Positions 18,863 to 27,325 are shown, counted from the first letter of the stretch. The stretch: 64,000 bases of DNA from an uncultured Bacteroidales bacterium (GCA_937926785.1 CALBBQ010000009.1:1-64000); one strand, 5' to 3'. Translations and numbers: made by a program. The notes: generated by a model not told the origin, from the sequence alone.

Positions 18863-19465
18863 TTGAGAGGTAGCTTAACCATACTTTTTTTCTTCACACT
18901 AGGGCTGATGGCAGGGTATTACACACCGCTAAACCAATGGCTGGTGTCCATTGATTATAGCTCTGCTTCATTATACATTTTGATGTTCCTGGTGGGTGTC
19001 AGCATAGGTTCAGACAATCGTGCACTGCAAGCCATCCGAACCATGAACATTAAAATACTCATCATTCCTGTTGCTACAATAGTTGGTACTGGTCTGGGGG
19101 TTTGGATTATCTCCTTGCTTATCACAGGTTTTAGCTTGAAGGAGCTTATGGCTGTTGGTGCGGGATATGGTTACTACAGCCTATCAAGCATAATCATCAA
19201 AAACCAGCACAGCGAAGCTTTGGGTGTTGTAGCGTTGCTCTCAAATGTTATCAGGGAAATTATTACCCTCCTGTTGGCTCCGCTAATTGCCGTGTATTTC
19301 GGAAAATTAGCACCTATCTGTTCGGGTGGAGCAACAAGTATGGATACCACACTGCCAATCATCTCGAAATCGTCGGGCAAAGAGTATGCTATCCCCTCAC
19401 TGGTTCATGGTATCATTCTAACCGTTCTGGTTCCATTTATTGTTACGCTGATACTATCACTTTAA
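18863..19465 (+). CDS. lysO: Lysine exporter LysO, C-terminal half (split gene)
   Basis: 200 residues from the TTG at 18863, one base after the stop of the N-terminal half. It contains the repeated family motif ILMFLVGVSIGSD, then VGAGYGYYSLSS, LLSNVIREIITLLLAP, and the conserved CSGGATSMDTTLP and IPSLVHGIILTVLVP. A longer frame from 18830 would overlap the preceding gene and has no similarity. The two products presumably assemble into one inner-membrane lysine exporter; lysine or thialysine as substrate is inferred from E. coli LysO. Confidence 0.85.
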   Translation: MRGSLTILFFFTLGLMAGYYTPLNQWLVSIDYSSASLYILMFLVGVSIGSDNRALQAIRTMNIKILIIPVATIVGTGLGVWIISLLITGFSLKELMAVGAGYGYYSLSSIIIKNQHSEALGVVALLSNVIREIITLLLAPLIAVYFGKLAPICSGGATSMDTTLPIISKSSGKEYAIPSLVHGIILTVLVPFIVTLILSL

Positions 19466-19477
19466 ATCTATTTCGAT

Positions 19478-20269
19478 ATGAAACATCGTATAATGTTAAC
19501 GGCTCTTGCCATTTCGATTTCCCTTCATTCCTGTAAACCAGAGCAGGAGGAGAAAACCTTTAATCAGGACCATTTAATTTATGCTACCATCTGGTATCAA
19601 AACTCTCCCGAAATGAGGGCGTTATACTATCAGGGTTTCAACATTGCCGGAGAAAGGTTAAGGCAGCTATCAAAAACCAAGACACCGAAACCCAAAGCGG
19701 TTATAGTTGATATTGACGAAACTATGCTGAATAACGTCAGATTTCAGGCACAAGAGATAATAGATAACAGAGAGTTCTCGGGTGATTTTTGGAATGAGTG
19801 GAGCCAACTTGGAAAAGCCGAAGCCCTTCCTGGCGCAGTAGAGTTCAGCAGACTTTGCGATTCGCTCGGAATAACCCTCTTCTACATCAGTAACCGAAAA
19901 CCCAACGAAAGTGTTGCCACCCTTCGCAATCTCGACTCTTTAGGCTTTGCTTTTGCCAAGCCAGAGTTCCTGCTCCTACGAGATAACGAAAGCAGCAAAA
20001 AGGCGCGCCGCGAAAGGGTGATGGAGAAATATGAAGTTGTTTTGCTTGTGGGCGATAACTTAAACGATTTTTCGGAAGTTTTTGAAAACAGAACCGGCAA
20101 CTGGGGTCTTCCTGCAGTTGAAGCGTACAAGAGTGAGTTTGGAAAACGTTTCGTTTTGCTTCCAAACCCAATGTATGGCGACTGGGAAAAGAACATCTAC
20201 CCCCACAGAGGGATGACATCGGCGCAACAGGATAGCGCACGAAGATCATTGCTCAAAGGATTCAAATGA
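19478..20269 (+). CDS. Lipoprotein e(P4)-family 5'-nucleotidase / class C acid phosphatase
   Basis: 263 residues. An N-terminal lipobox (ISLHSC, Cys at about residue 19) marks a lipoprotein. HAD motif I is VDIDETML (two Asp), motif II is YISNRKPNE, and the acidic motif IV is LLVGDNLNDF. It matches the e(P4) family, which dephosphorylates nucleotides such as NMN at the cell envelope. It follows lysO by 12 bases and is closed by a strong terminator. Confidence 0.92.
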   Translation: MKHRIMLTALAISISLHSCKPEQEEKTFNQDHLIYATIWYQNSPEMRALYYQGFNIAGERLRQLSKTKTPKPKAVIVDIDETMLNNVRFQAQEIIDNREFSGDFWNEWSQLGKAEALPGAVEFSRLCDSLGITLFYISNRKPNESVATLRNLDSLGFAFAKPEFLLLRDNESSKKARRERVMEKYEVVLLVGDNLNDFSEVFENRTGNWGLPAVEAYKSEFGKRFVLLPNPMYGDWEKNIYPHRGMTSAQQDSARRSLLKGFK

Positions 20270-20273
20270 TGAG

Positions 20274-20303
20274 AAAAGGGCGTTAAAACGCCCTTTTATT
20301 TTT
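20274..20303 (+). terminator. Terminator after the acid phosphatase gene
   Basis: An 11-bp perfect inverted repeat AAAAGGGCGTT-aa-AACGCCCTTTT (20274-20284, 20287-20297), followed by ATTTTTT. Confidence 0.9.
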
Positions 20304-20440
20304 TATCTCTTTTTCCCCTGTTGTGCTACTCCCCCTTTGGAATGGGCTGCTAAATCAACTAAAGCTCGCTCATCTCCAAATATTTCTTTAAAACTGTCCC
20401 CGGCGGCCATCGTTAAAGCGCTTAAACCCAAATTATTCAT
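20303..20440 (-). CDS. 45-codon hypothetical ORF (possible gene remnant)
   Basis: A minus-strand ATG-to-TAA frame of 45 codons, not recognised. It reads SALTMAAGDSFKEIFGDER, then ALVDLAAHSKGGVAQQGKKR. Composition is protein-like (charged/hydrophobic alternation, basic C-terminus) rather than the AT-rich low-complexity expected of chance frames here. A stop lies four codons upstream of the ATG, so it is either a small gene or the surviving 3' end of a larger one. Its stop overlaps the terminator of the preceding plus-strand gene. Confidence 0.3.
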   Translation of the reverse strand: MNNLGLSALTMAAGDSFKEIFGDERALVDLAAHSKGGVAQQGKKR

Positions 20441-20531
20441 TGGAAACTCTTAAAAAGAGCGAACCAATGGATTTATTTTGGGTTATCCCGATTTAGAAAA
20501 TCACTTTTAATGCAATAATTGTGTTAAATTC

Positions 20532-20760
20532 CTACCCCCACACCAGAACGGGTTTTTTCTTCACCGTTAAGCTATGTTTTGTTGTCGGATACCTCAATGT
20601 ATAAAGTAAATCGAAGGCTCCTGGCTTTATCGTTGCACCGCTAACTTTAATGGCATGGTTTGTATTGATACGTTTAACGTGTTGCCTGGGTATGGATAAG
20701 GGGGCTTTAGCTCGGTTTTGTTCCCATCCTCATTTTGCTTGTTAACTGTTGAACCTAAAC
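20532..20760 (-). pseudogene. Possible decayed coding sequence, family unknown
   Basis: The minus strand gives protein-like stretches that jump between frames: VNKQNEDGNKTELKP, then YPYPGNTLNVSIQTMPLK, then VSGATIKPGAFDLLYTLRYP and KHSLTVKKKPVLVWG before a stop at 20532. Read in series they resemble the end of a beta-rich exported or repeat protein, but each frame is interrupted. Frameshifted remnant is the simplest reading; chance is not excluded. No family was recognised. Confidence 0.25.
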
Positions 20761-21066
20761 AGAAGATTTCTTTGAGAAGTGTAGACAAAAATCATACAAA
20801 TTCTCCTGCAAAAAAGCTCTGCAATCAGGTTTGATAACTTCATGTTTAGTATCGAACGAGATTTTTTCCATCCCTTTCCCCCATTCTTTCATCGAAAAAA
20901 AAAATTCCGGGCTAAATTTTTTATTGCTAACTTTCCTTGTGTTTCCATAAATAGCATGCATAAAACCAGAGCTTTTAAAAAACTTAGTGCTTGATTGCAA
21001 GGATAAAGAAGGTATAGGCCGCTAAAGGTTTTCTGACAAACAAAAGGTTCAGCCATTTCAAACCTG

Positions 21067-21097
21067 TTGCAAAAAAGCAAATTAAGTAGTAACTTTG
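21067..21097 (+). promoter_or_regulatory. tRNA-Arg promoter
   Basis: A -33 TTG at 21067-21069, a 20-base spacer and a perfect -7 box TAACTTTG at 21090-21097 lie 10 bases before the tRNA 5' end. This is the best-formed promoter in the window. Confidence 0.7.
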
Positions 21098-21107
21098 CGC
21101 CGTAATT

Positions 21108-21179
21108 GGCCTTATAGTTCAAGGGATAGAACGGAAGTTTCCTAAACTTTAAATCCAGGTTCGAGTCCTGGTAAGGCCA
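21108..21179 (+). tRNA. tRNA-Arg (anticodon CCU)
   Basis: Cloverleaf drawn by eye: acceptor arms GGCCTTA and TAAGGCC pair fully, the D arm is GTTC/GAAC, the anticodon stem GAAGT/ACTTT encloses the loop TTCCTAA with anticodon CCT (21141-21143), and the T arm is CCAGG-TTCGAGT-CCTGG. The discriminator base is A (21179); CCA is not encoded. It reads AGG codons. Isolated tRNA with its own promoter. Confidence 0.95.
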
Positions 21180-21305
21180 CAAAGGGGCTAAAGCCGCTTT
21201 TTTATTGTATCCAAAGCATCTGAAATAAAAATTTGTTACATAATTTGCTTTTTAAATTCCATTGCATTAATTTTATGCTTTATTTAATTACACATTGTAA
21301 CTTAT

Positions 21306-21791
21306 ATGTCGGAAAAGTATAAAGTTGATGCCATAGACCAGAAGATACTGTCCTACCTGGTAAAGAATGCACGAATGCCCTTTTTAGAAATTGCCCGAGA
21401 GTGTGGAATTTCAGGTGCTGCTATTCACCAACGAGTTAAAAAGATGGAAGATGCCGGAATTATTGCGGGTTCCCGAATGGTGGTTAAGCCTAAAGCGCTT
21501 GGTTTTGATGTTTGTGCTTTTGTTGGTGTTCAGCTTGTCTCTACCAACCAGTATGCCGGGGTAATAGAAGCGCTTAAGCTGATGCCCGAAGTGGTGGAAT
21601 GCCATTTCATAACCGGAGAGTATGCCCTTCTGCTTAAAATATTCTGCCGCGATAATGAGCACCTGATGGATGTTTTGGTTAACACCATTCAGAACATACC
21701 GGGAATCTCAAAGACAGAAACTTTCATTTCGCTCGACCAGGCCATTGAGCGTCCTGTTTATGTTAAAGACAAAAGCGTGGTGAAAGGATAA
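21306..21791 (+). CDS. Lrp/AsnC-family transcriptional regulator
   Basis: 161 residues. The N-terminal winged HTH (about 8-65) has VDAIDQKILSYLVKNARM and CGISGAAIHQRVKKMEDAGII; the C-terminal RAM/AsnC effector domain has FVGVQL, MPEVVECHFITGEYALLLKI and IPGISKTETFISL. These proteins form octamers and respond to amino acids. No amino-acid operon is adjacent; the regulon is unknown. The gene is monocistronic, with its own terminator. Confidence 0.93.
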   Translation: MSEKYKVDAIDQKILSYLVKNARMPFLEIARECGISGAAIHQRVKKMEDAGIIAGSRMVVKPKALGFDVCAFVGVQLVSTNQYAGVIEALKLMPEVVECHFITGEYALLLKIFCRDNEHLMDVLVNTIQNIPGISKTETFISLDQAIERPVYVKDKSVVKG

Positions 21792-21797
21792 AATAAA

Positions 21798-21823
21798 AAG
21801 GCTGAACTCTGGGGTTCAGCCTT
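21798..21823 (+). terminator. Terminator after the Lrp-family gene
   Basis: Inverted repeat AAGGCTGAAC (21798-21807) / GTTCAGCCTT (21814-21823) with a 6-base loop. The downstream T-tract is interrupted (AACATTTCTTT). It lies between convergent genes and may serve both. Confidence 0.75.
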
Positions 21824-21849
21824 AACATTTCTTTATCTATTTTCAGCAC

Positions 21850-22068
21850 TTATTCGTCTTCGTCATAGGCATCATCGTAATAGTCATCAAACGAATCTCT
21901 TAGATCTTCTAACTCATCAAGATCTTCGAACTCATCAATCTCATCATACAAAGAGCGCTTAACATTTTTCTCCTTTTTAACAGGTTTCAGCTTTCTCGCT
22001 CTCTTCAGCTCGTCGGAATCGAAAGAATCGTTCTTTACGGGTTTCCGAAAATCTTTCTTTGACTTCAT
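21850..22068 (-). CDS. Small acidic-tailed protein of unknown function
   Basis: 72 residues from the ATG at 22068; the frame extends further upstream but that part is low-quality. The N-terminal half is strongly basic (KSKKDFRKPVKN, KRARKLKPVKKEKNVKR) and the C-terminal third strongly acidic (DEIDEFEDLDELEDL, then a D/Y-rich end). I do not recognise a family. The sharp charge division suggests a disordered protein that might bind nucleic acid or self-neutralise. The reading frame is intact and sits compactly between a terminator and a clear promoter-bearing intergenic region. Confidence 0.65.
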   Translation of the reverse strand: MKSKKDFRKPVKNDSFDSDELKRARKLKPVKKEKNVKRSLYDEIDEFEDLDELEDLRDSFDDYYDDAYDEDE

Positions 22069-22302
22069 CACAAGACAAATTAAGATGTTTTCTTGTTTTT
22101 TGATTTCTGTATTTTTAGGGTTTAACATTAAAGACAAGTGCAAGTTTAGCTAATTTTTTGATTACCACAAGCTATCGTGCTGTTTGCCGGGAAATATTTT
22201 TTCCAGGGTACAAAATGTATTACTAAAGTAAACAAATCGATGATAAAAGTCAACAGGGTCGTGCTGTTATTACCAAAAATTTTAAGGCTTATCGGTTTTA
22301 GC

Positions 22303-22310
22303 TACCTTTG
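22303..22310 (+). promoter_or_regulatory. -7 box for the AEC transporter gene
   Basis: TACCTTTG, a full TAnnTTTG match, 17 bases before the ATG at 22328. The -33 element is weak. Confidence 0.45.
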
Positions 22311-22327
22311 TTGCATATTATAAAAGC

Positions 22328-23278
22328 ATGGGGTCAGAAGTAATCATTCACCAACTCCTAATATTTGGTGTTCTAATGTCAATTGGAGCCATTGGAGCAT
22401 ACAAGGGGATTATCCAGGAAAATACCCGCGACTTTCTGGCTCGTTTCATCATCGATATAACGCTCCCCTGCCTGATTTTCTCCACATTCGCCAGAATGGA
22501 GAGTAATCCGGCACTGCTGATTAATGGTCTCCTGGTTTTTGGATTCACCTTTGTGAATCTATTTGTTGCACTTTTAGCAGGAACAGCCTCGTCAAGGCTT
22601 CAGGGCTTAAACGGGGTGGACTCAACCATACATACGCTCCACACCATGTTTGGTAATATCGTGTTTCTGGGTTACCCGCTATTCGACGCTCTATTTCCGG
22701 GTGGGGCTGGTATTTTTTATGCGGCAGCATACCAGCTTGCTTCCAACTCGGTTACGTTTACCTACGGGATTTATCGGTTAAGCTCTGGTCAGAACAAAAG
22801 TGGCTTTAAAAGCCTGCTCAATATAAACACTTTCGCGCTGATTGTGGGCTTTACCATTACTGCTCTACACATTAACATTCCTACATTTCTGACCGATGCA
22901 CTTAATGGGCTGGGAAAAGCAACCAGTCCCCTATCTATGGTTTACATCGGTGCGCTGCTAACCGGAGTTGGAATACGGCAATCCGTTAAAAACAGGAGCA
23001 TATACATCTTAAGCTTAAATAAACTGATTTTGCTTCCGGTTCTTATCGGATTGGCATACTTTTGGTTTTTCCGTTTCGTAGGAATAGAAATTTCCCGGGA
23101 GGCTTTCACGGTTTTGGTCATGCAAATGGCTATGCCATGTCAAACCATAATAGTGGTGATGAGCAGGAGGTATGGCGCAAACTACCAGCTTGCTGCCGGT
23201 AATCTATTTGTGTCCACCTTACTGAGTGTTGCCACCCTACCTGTCATCTACTTTTTTATCAACTGCTTGGTAAGGTAG
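22328..23278 (+). CDS. AEC (auxin efflux carrier) family transporter
   Basis: 316 residues with about ten TM helices in two inverted five-helix halves. Family features are IDITLPCLIFSTFARM in helix 2, TMFGNIVFLGYPLFDALF in helix 4, and MQMAMPCQTIIVVMSRRYG with the late-helix crossover Pro. Bacterial AEC proteins move organic anions such as malate; the substrate here is unknown. It is convergent with yceI, two bases apart. Confidence 0.88.
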   Translation: MGSEVIIHQLLIFGVLMSIGAIGAYKGIIQENTRDFLARFIIDITLPCLIFSTFARMESNPALLINGLLVFGFTFVNLFVALLAGTASSRLQGLNGVDSTIHTLHTMFGNIVFLGYPLFDALFPGGAGIFYAAAYQLASNSVTFTYGIYRLSSGQNKSGFKSLLNINTFALIVGFTITALHINIPTFLTDALNGLGKATSPLSMVYIGALLTGVGIRQSVKNRSIYILSLNKLILLPVLIGLAYFWFFRFVGIEISREAFTVLVMQMAMPCQTIIVVMSRRYGANYQLAAGNLFVSTLLSVATLPVIYFFINCLVR

Positions 23279-23280
23279 TT

Positions 23281-23841
23281 TTACTTAACCACCAACCTTA
23301 CGTCGAGGGAGAACTCATCGTAAATCATATTATCACCCAAACTCTGAAAGAACTTTCCTGAGCCATAACGAATGTTATAGAGCGTTCTATCAACTGTAAT
23401 CTTCGATGTATAGACGTTTCCGTTACGAATCACCTCAAAAGATATAGGCTTTGTAATTCCTTTGATTGTTAAATCGGCTGTCGCCTTTGCCCTGTTATTA
23501 ATGAATTTTTCTGATTTGATGTTGCTAAGTAAAGCAACCTTGTATGTTGCAACGCTGAAAAAATCGTCGGAGTTAAGATGGTCAACCAGCTTCTTGTTCC
23601 ATTCCGGACTTTTAATATCCTCGCAGGTAATGGTTTCCATGTTAACCACGAAGTTGCCTCCGGCAATCTGGTCATCTCGAATAACCAGTTTCCCTTCCCT
23701 CAGCTTAACCTCTCCGTAATGTTCCCCGGAAACCTTTTTGGCATTCCATTTCAGGGTGGTGCTACTGACATCGGCAATAAACTCCTGCGACCATGCCACA
23801 GATGTAATCAGGAGTGCTGTTAGTAATGATAACGCTTTCAT
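23281..23841 (-). CDS. Periplasmic YceI-family lipocalin-like protein
   Basis: 186 residues with a signal peptide ending at TSVAWS. The YceI beta-barrel is recognised by SSTTLKWNAKKVSGEHYGEVKLREGKL near the start, a central WNKKLVDHLNSDDFFSV segment, and KATADLTIKGITKPISFEV. The family binds isoprenoid-like molecules (TT1927b binds polyisoprenoid) but the physiological role is unclear. Confidence 0.9.
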   Translation of the reverse strand: MKALSLLTALLITSVAWSQEFIADVSSTTLKWNAKKVSGEHYGEVKLREGKLVIRDDQIAGGNFVVNMETITCEDIKSPEWNKKLVDHLNSDDFFSVATYKVALLSNIKSEKFINNRAKATADLTIKGITKPISFEVIRNGNVYTSKITVDRTLYNIRYGSGKFFQSLGDNMIYDEFSLDVRLVVK

Positions 23842-23932
23842 TTTCTGATATTTTAATGTTACTCATAAATAACAACCTAAACCATAATTTGTTTTTTCGT
23901 AATTTAGGCTCCGGTAATTATGGTGTTTTTAT

Positions 23933-24388
23933 ATGAGAGTCGTTATTCAACGCGTAAGCCAAGCCAGTGTTTCAGTAAACAGTAACATTACCGGTTCAAT
24001 AGGGAAAGGGTTACTTATCCTGGTTGGATTTGAACATGCTGATTCCATTGAGGATTTGGAGTGGATGGTGGGTAAAATTACTCGTCTCAGGATTTTCAAC
24101 GATACCGATGGGGTTATGAACCTTAGCGTAATGGATATTGATGGCCAACTTTTAGTGGTAAGCCAGTTTACCCTTCATGCCAAAACCAGAAAGGGTAATC
24201 GGCCCTCTTACGTTCAGGCTGCGCCGCCCGAAATTGCCATACCGCTTTATGAAAACTTTATCCAAATGTTGGAAACCTTAACCGGCAAGCATGTAGAGCG
24301 CGGTATTTTCGGTGCAATGATGGATGTTAGCCTAACCAATTCAGGTCCTGTAACTATAATAATTGATTCCAAAAACAGAGATCTATGA
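23933..24388 (+). CDS. dtd: D-aminoacyl-tRNA deacylase
   Basis: 151 residues, the standard DTD length. It hydrolyses D-amino acids (and Gly) mischarged onto tRNA. It begins MRVVIQRVSQASVSV and carries the cross-subunit motifs LLVVSQFTLHAKTRKGNRPS and the C-terminal NSGPVTII Gly-cisPro motif. The next gene starts within its stop codon (4-base overlap), indicating coupled translation. Confidence 0.96.
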   Translation: MRVVIQRVSQASVSVNSNITGSIGKGLLILVGFEHADSIEDLEWMVGKITRLRIFNDTDGVMNLSVMDIDGQLLVVSQFTLHAKTRKGNRPSYVQAAPPEIAIPLYENFIQMLETLTGKHVERGIFGAMMDVSLTNSGPVTIIIDSKNRDL

Positions 24389-24720
24389 CACAGCTTACCC
24401 TCGATGATGCCCAGAAGCTGGTTGACGATTGGATAAAGACCAAAGGCGTCCGATACTTTAATGAGCTTACCAATATGACCCTGCTTATGGAGGAAGTTGG
24501 CGAGCTAGCCCGAATAATGGCCCGAAGGTATGGCGAGCAGTCGTTCAAAAAAGGAGAACAGGATCACAACCCCGCCCCCGAGATGGCCGATATTCTGTTT
24601 GTGCTGATATGCTTGGCAAATCAAACCGGGGTTAATCTTAACCAAGCCCTGCTGGAAAGTATCGATAAAAAAACAGAGCGCGACGGCGAACGACACCAAC
24701 AAAACCCCAAATTGTTGTAA
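24385..24720 (+). CDS. MazG-like nucleotide pyrophosphohydrolase
   Basis: 111 residues. An all-alpha NTP-pyrophosphatase with the metal-binding pattern LLMEEVGELARIMARR and PAPEMADILFVLICLANQ. Related enzymes hydrolyse non-canonical NTPs or dCTP. It overlaps dtd by 4 bases and precedes deoC by 30, a grouping of quality-control and nucleotide-salvage functions. Confidence 0.9.
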   Translation: MTQLTLDDAQKLVDDWIKTKGVRYFNELTNMTLLMEEVGELARIMARRYGEQSFKKGEQDHNPAPEMADILFVLICLANQTGVNLNQALLESIDKKTERDGERHQQNPKLL

Positions 24721-24725
24721 TTTTG
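24718..24725 (+). promoter_or_regulatory. -7 box for deoC
   Basis: TAATTTTG, a full TAnnTTTG match that starts with the stop codon of the mazG-like gene, 26 bases before the deoC ATG. deoC may thus be transcribed both from here and by read-through. Confidence 0.4.
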
Positions 24726-24750
24726 TATCCACCCATTAAAAAATACCTAT

Positions 24751-25650
24751 ATGGAGCTTTCATTTGAGGATAAGTTTAATATTGAGGTCGATGCCCTGGA
24801 AGTGGAAATGGCCATCAAAAAGTTCAAGGATGTTGCGCAGGCACGCAAGGGAGATGTTGAAATATTAAAGCGTTGCTTTAGCATGATTGACCTCACCACC
24901 CTGAACACCACCGATGGTTACGAACGCGGAAAACTATTTGCCGATAGGGTTAGCAAATTCCCCTCTCATTTCCCGGGGATGCCCAATGTGGCTGCAATTT
25001 GTGTTTATCCCTCGTTGGTTTCCGCAGTAAAAGAAAACCTCACTGCCTCAAATGTAAAAATTGCATCGGTGGCTGCAGGTTTCCCGGCATCTCAAACGTT
25101 TTTAGAGATAAAACTTTCCGAATGCGAGATGGCGCTTGAGCAAGGAGCCGATGAGCTTGATGTGGTTATTTCAGTTGGCTCATTCCTTGAAGGCGATTAC
25201 TACACAGCATTCAGCGAACTGCAACAGATTAAAGAAATTGCTGAGAATGCCAAGGTAAAAGTTATTCTCGAAACCGGAGCATTACCCTCATTCAACGATA
25301 TTAAGCTAGCATCGTTTCTGGCCATGGAAGCCGGAGCCGATTTCATTAAAACATCAACAGGAAAACTTGAACCAGCCGCAACGCCTGAGTCGGTTTACGT
25401 TATGTGCACAGCAATTAAGGAGTATTTCGATAAAACCGGGCGTAAGGTGGGAATGAAACCCGCCGGTGGTGTTTCAAACTCATACGATGCTTTGCTGTTC
25501 TACACCATTGTGGAGCAAGTGCTAGGTCAAGAGTGGCTTTACCCTGGCCTATTCCGCTTTGGAACCAGCCGTTTGGCGGATGTTTTGCTAAGCGACATAC
25601 TGGGTAAAGAGGTAAAGTACTTTAGCGGCAGTACAACGGCAAAATACTAA
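24751..25650 (+). CDS. deoC: Deoxyribose-phosphate aldolase
   Basis: 299 residues. It splits 2-deoxyribose 5-phosphate to glyceraldehyde 3-phosphate and acetaldehyde in deoxynucleoside catabolism. TIM-barrel motifs: MIDLTTLN, ICVYPSLV, DELDVVISVG, KVILETGAL, FIKTSTGK with the Schiff-base Lys, and VGMKPAGGVSNS with the proton-relay Lys. The N-terminal extension of about 45 residues is typical of the longer DeoC type. Extracellular DNA breakdown by the secreted nucleases could feed it, though that is inference. Confidence 0.96.
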   Translation: MELSFEDKFNIEVDALEVEMAIKKFKDVAQARKGDVEILKRCFSMIDLTTLNTTDGYERGKLFADRVSKFPSHFPGMPNVAAICVYPSLVSAVKENLTASNVKIASVAAGFPASQTFLEIKLSECEMALEQGADELDVVISVGSFLEGDYYTAFSELQQIKEIAENAKVKVILETGALPSFNDIKLASFLAMEAGADFIKTSTGKLEPAATPESVYVMCTAIKEYFDKTGRKVGMKPAGGVSNSYDALLFYTIVEQVLGQEWLYPGLFRFGTSRLADVLLSDILGKEVKYFSGSTTAKY

Positions 25651-25674
25651 ACATCCCTCAAAAAATGGGAACAA

Positions 25675-25707
25675 AAAAGGGTGTCGGAAAAAAACTGACA
25701 CCCTTTT
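25675..25707. terminator. Terminator between deoC and the symporter gene
   Basis: An 11-bp perfect inverted repeat AAAAGGGTGTC (25675-25685) / GACACCCTTTT (25697-25707) with an 11-base loop, located between convergent genes and bounded by A/T runs suited to both directions. Confidence 0.88.
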
Positions 25708-25726
25708 CAATGTTGAAAAAAACAAA

Positions 25727-27325
25727 TTACCACCAAATGGTGTAGAATGTAATTAAAATTGCAATAACTCCTACTGCACCGATAACAAAGGCTTTGCTGG
25801 TTTTAAACATATCTGTCGAGATTGTAATGGCCTTTTCATGATCCTTGTTCCCTTCAATTCGAGCAAAAATCCATATTAACAACAGGCTGAGAAGGAAAAC
25901 TATACCCATACGGTCCATAAACGGAAGCGATGGCATGAAAAGTTTGAAAAGAAGAGAGAAGATAAATGTTCCCAGCGCGGCAGCAAGTGCCCCGTTTGCG
26001 GATGCCTTTTTATAGAAAAATCCCGCCAAGAAGATGGCCAAAGCACCAGGACTCACAAAGCCAGTAAACTCCTGAATGTATTGGAATGCCTGATCCAGGT
26101 TCGAGAGCTGCGGAGCAATAAATACAGCTATGAGCAAAGCGATAAAGCTGGCTAAACGTCCCACGGATACTAATCGATGTTCGCTAGCCGACTTATTAAA
26201 ATATTCCTTGTAAATATCCATGGTAAAAATGGTGGCAACGCTGTTCATCATGGAGGCCAGCGAGCTAACTATGGCAGCTACCAGTGCTGCAAACGCCAAT
26301 CCTTTAACACCTGTTGGTACAAAGTTGTGGAGCAACCATGGGTAGGCTTCATCCGATTTAGTAATATCTGCCTGCAATGCAAATGCTACAATTCCGGGGA
26401 TTACCACAATTAATGGCAACAGAAGCTTAAGGTAGGCGGCAAAAACCAGCCCGTTCTGAGCCTCCTTAATACTTTTAGCGGCTAGGGCCCGCTGTATGAT
26501 ATACTGGTTACAACCCCAGTAGTAAAGGTTTGCCACCCACATACCGCCAATAAGCACGCTAATCCCCGGCAAATCGATGTAAGCATCTTTTTGTCCACCC
26601 TTTCCATCGGGTATCATCAGCTTACCCTTTTCAAGAATCATATCAAATTTTTCGGGCGCCTTTTGCAGCAATGCCTTGAAACCTGCTATAAAGCCATGTC
26701 CATCGCTCAGGTAGTCAAGAGCAAAGTATGTGGTAACCATTCCGCCACCTACCAGGAACACCACCTGTACCACGTCGGTCCACGCAACGGCTTTTAGGCC
26801 GCCGTAAATGGAGTAAAGGGCCGCAAAAAATGCTAACCCAATTATGGCGTAGGTCATGTTAATATTCATGATACGCTGCATGGCCAAAGCACCTAGGTAG
26901 ATGATTGAGGTCAGGTTCACAAACACGAATACCAGCAGCCAAAATCCGGCCATTACGGTTTTTACGCGCTTGTCGTATCTTACCTCAAGGAATTGGGGCA
27001 TAGTAAATATTTTCTTTTCAAGAAAAATGGGTAGAAAAAACAGGGCTACCAGAATTAGCGTTAAAGCAGCCATCCACTCGTACGATGCGATACCCAACCC
27101 GATGGCATATCCCGACCCCGACATACCAATGAACTGCTCGGCAGAGATGTTCGATGCTATCAACGATGCCCCAATGGCCCACCAGGGTAAAGCCCTGCCA
27201 GCTAAAAAGTAATCGCCGGAATTGGTTTCCGATTCACGTTTCCGGAACGATACCCAAAGGCCAAGACTCACTATAAGCAAGGCATAAAGGGCAAATACGA
27301 TGTAATCGATAGTTGCAAACGTCAT
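25727..27325 (-). CDS. Sodium/sugar symporter (vSGLT-like, SLC5 family)
   Basis: 532 residues, about 14 TM helices. It begins with a TM1 resembling vSGLT; signatures include GDYFLAGRALPWWAIGASL, ASNISAEQFIGMSGSGYA, YGGLKAVAWTDVVQ and WVANLYYWGCNQYIIQRAL, the last very like the Vibrio Na+/galactose transporter. It should import a hexose with Na+. It lies beside a sugar-nucleotidyltransferase gene on the same strand, suggesting uptake and activation of a sugar. Confidence 0.93.
   Translation of the reverse strand: MTFATIDYIVFALYALLIVSLGLWVSFRKRESETNSGDYFLAGRALPWWAIGASLIASNISAEQFIGMSGSGYAIGLGIASYEWMAALTLILVALFFLPIFLEKKIFTMPQFLEVRYDKRVKTVMAGFWLLVFVFVNLTSIIYLGALAMQRIMNINMTYAIIGLAFFAALYSIYGGLKAVAWTDVVQVVFLVGGGMVTTYFALDYLSDGHGFIAGFKALLQKAPEKFDMILEKGKLMIPDGKGGQKDAYIDLPGISVLIGGMWVANLYYWGCNQYIIQRALAAKSIKEAQNGLVFAAYLKLLLPLIVVIPGIVAFALQADITKSDEAYPWLLHNFVPTGVKGLAFAALVAAIVSSLASMMNSVATIFTMDIYKEYFNKSASEHRLVSVGRLASFIALLIAVFIAPQLSNLDQAFQYIQEFTGFVSPGALAIFLAGFFYKKASANGALAAALGTFIFSLLFKLFMPSLPFMDRMGIVFLLSLLLIWIFARIEGNKDHEKAITISTDMFKTSKAFVIGAVGVIAILITFYTIWW

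Larger units (their letters stand above)
20298..21065. other. Long gene-poor intergenic stretch
   Basis: About 770 bases between the acid phosphatase terminator and the tRNA-Arg promoter without a confident gene. It holds the 45-codon ORF and the suspected coding remnant listed separately. The segment 20760-21060 is AT-rich and shows only frames without recognisable features. No transposase, terminal inverted repeats or duplicated target site were seen. Confidence 0.5.

Noticed and set aside
19882..20249. Minus-strand frames inside the e(P4) phosphatase gene
   Set aside because: They are shadows of a gene with complete HAD motifs on the plus strand.
20755..21000. 81-codon minus-strand frame before tRNA-Arg
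   Set aside because: Low-complexity, AT-rich, no recognisable motif and no promoter or terminator; treated as chance.
20889..21182. 97-codon minus-strand frame beginning with MWPYQDSNLDL
   Set aside because: It reads antisense through tRNA-Arg; this start is a well-known artefact of frames opposite tRNA genes.
21108..21305. Integration site at tRNA-Arg
   Set aside because: No duplicated tRNA 3' end, integrase or mobile genes follow; the Lrp gene begins shortly downstream with its own signals.
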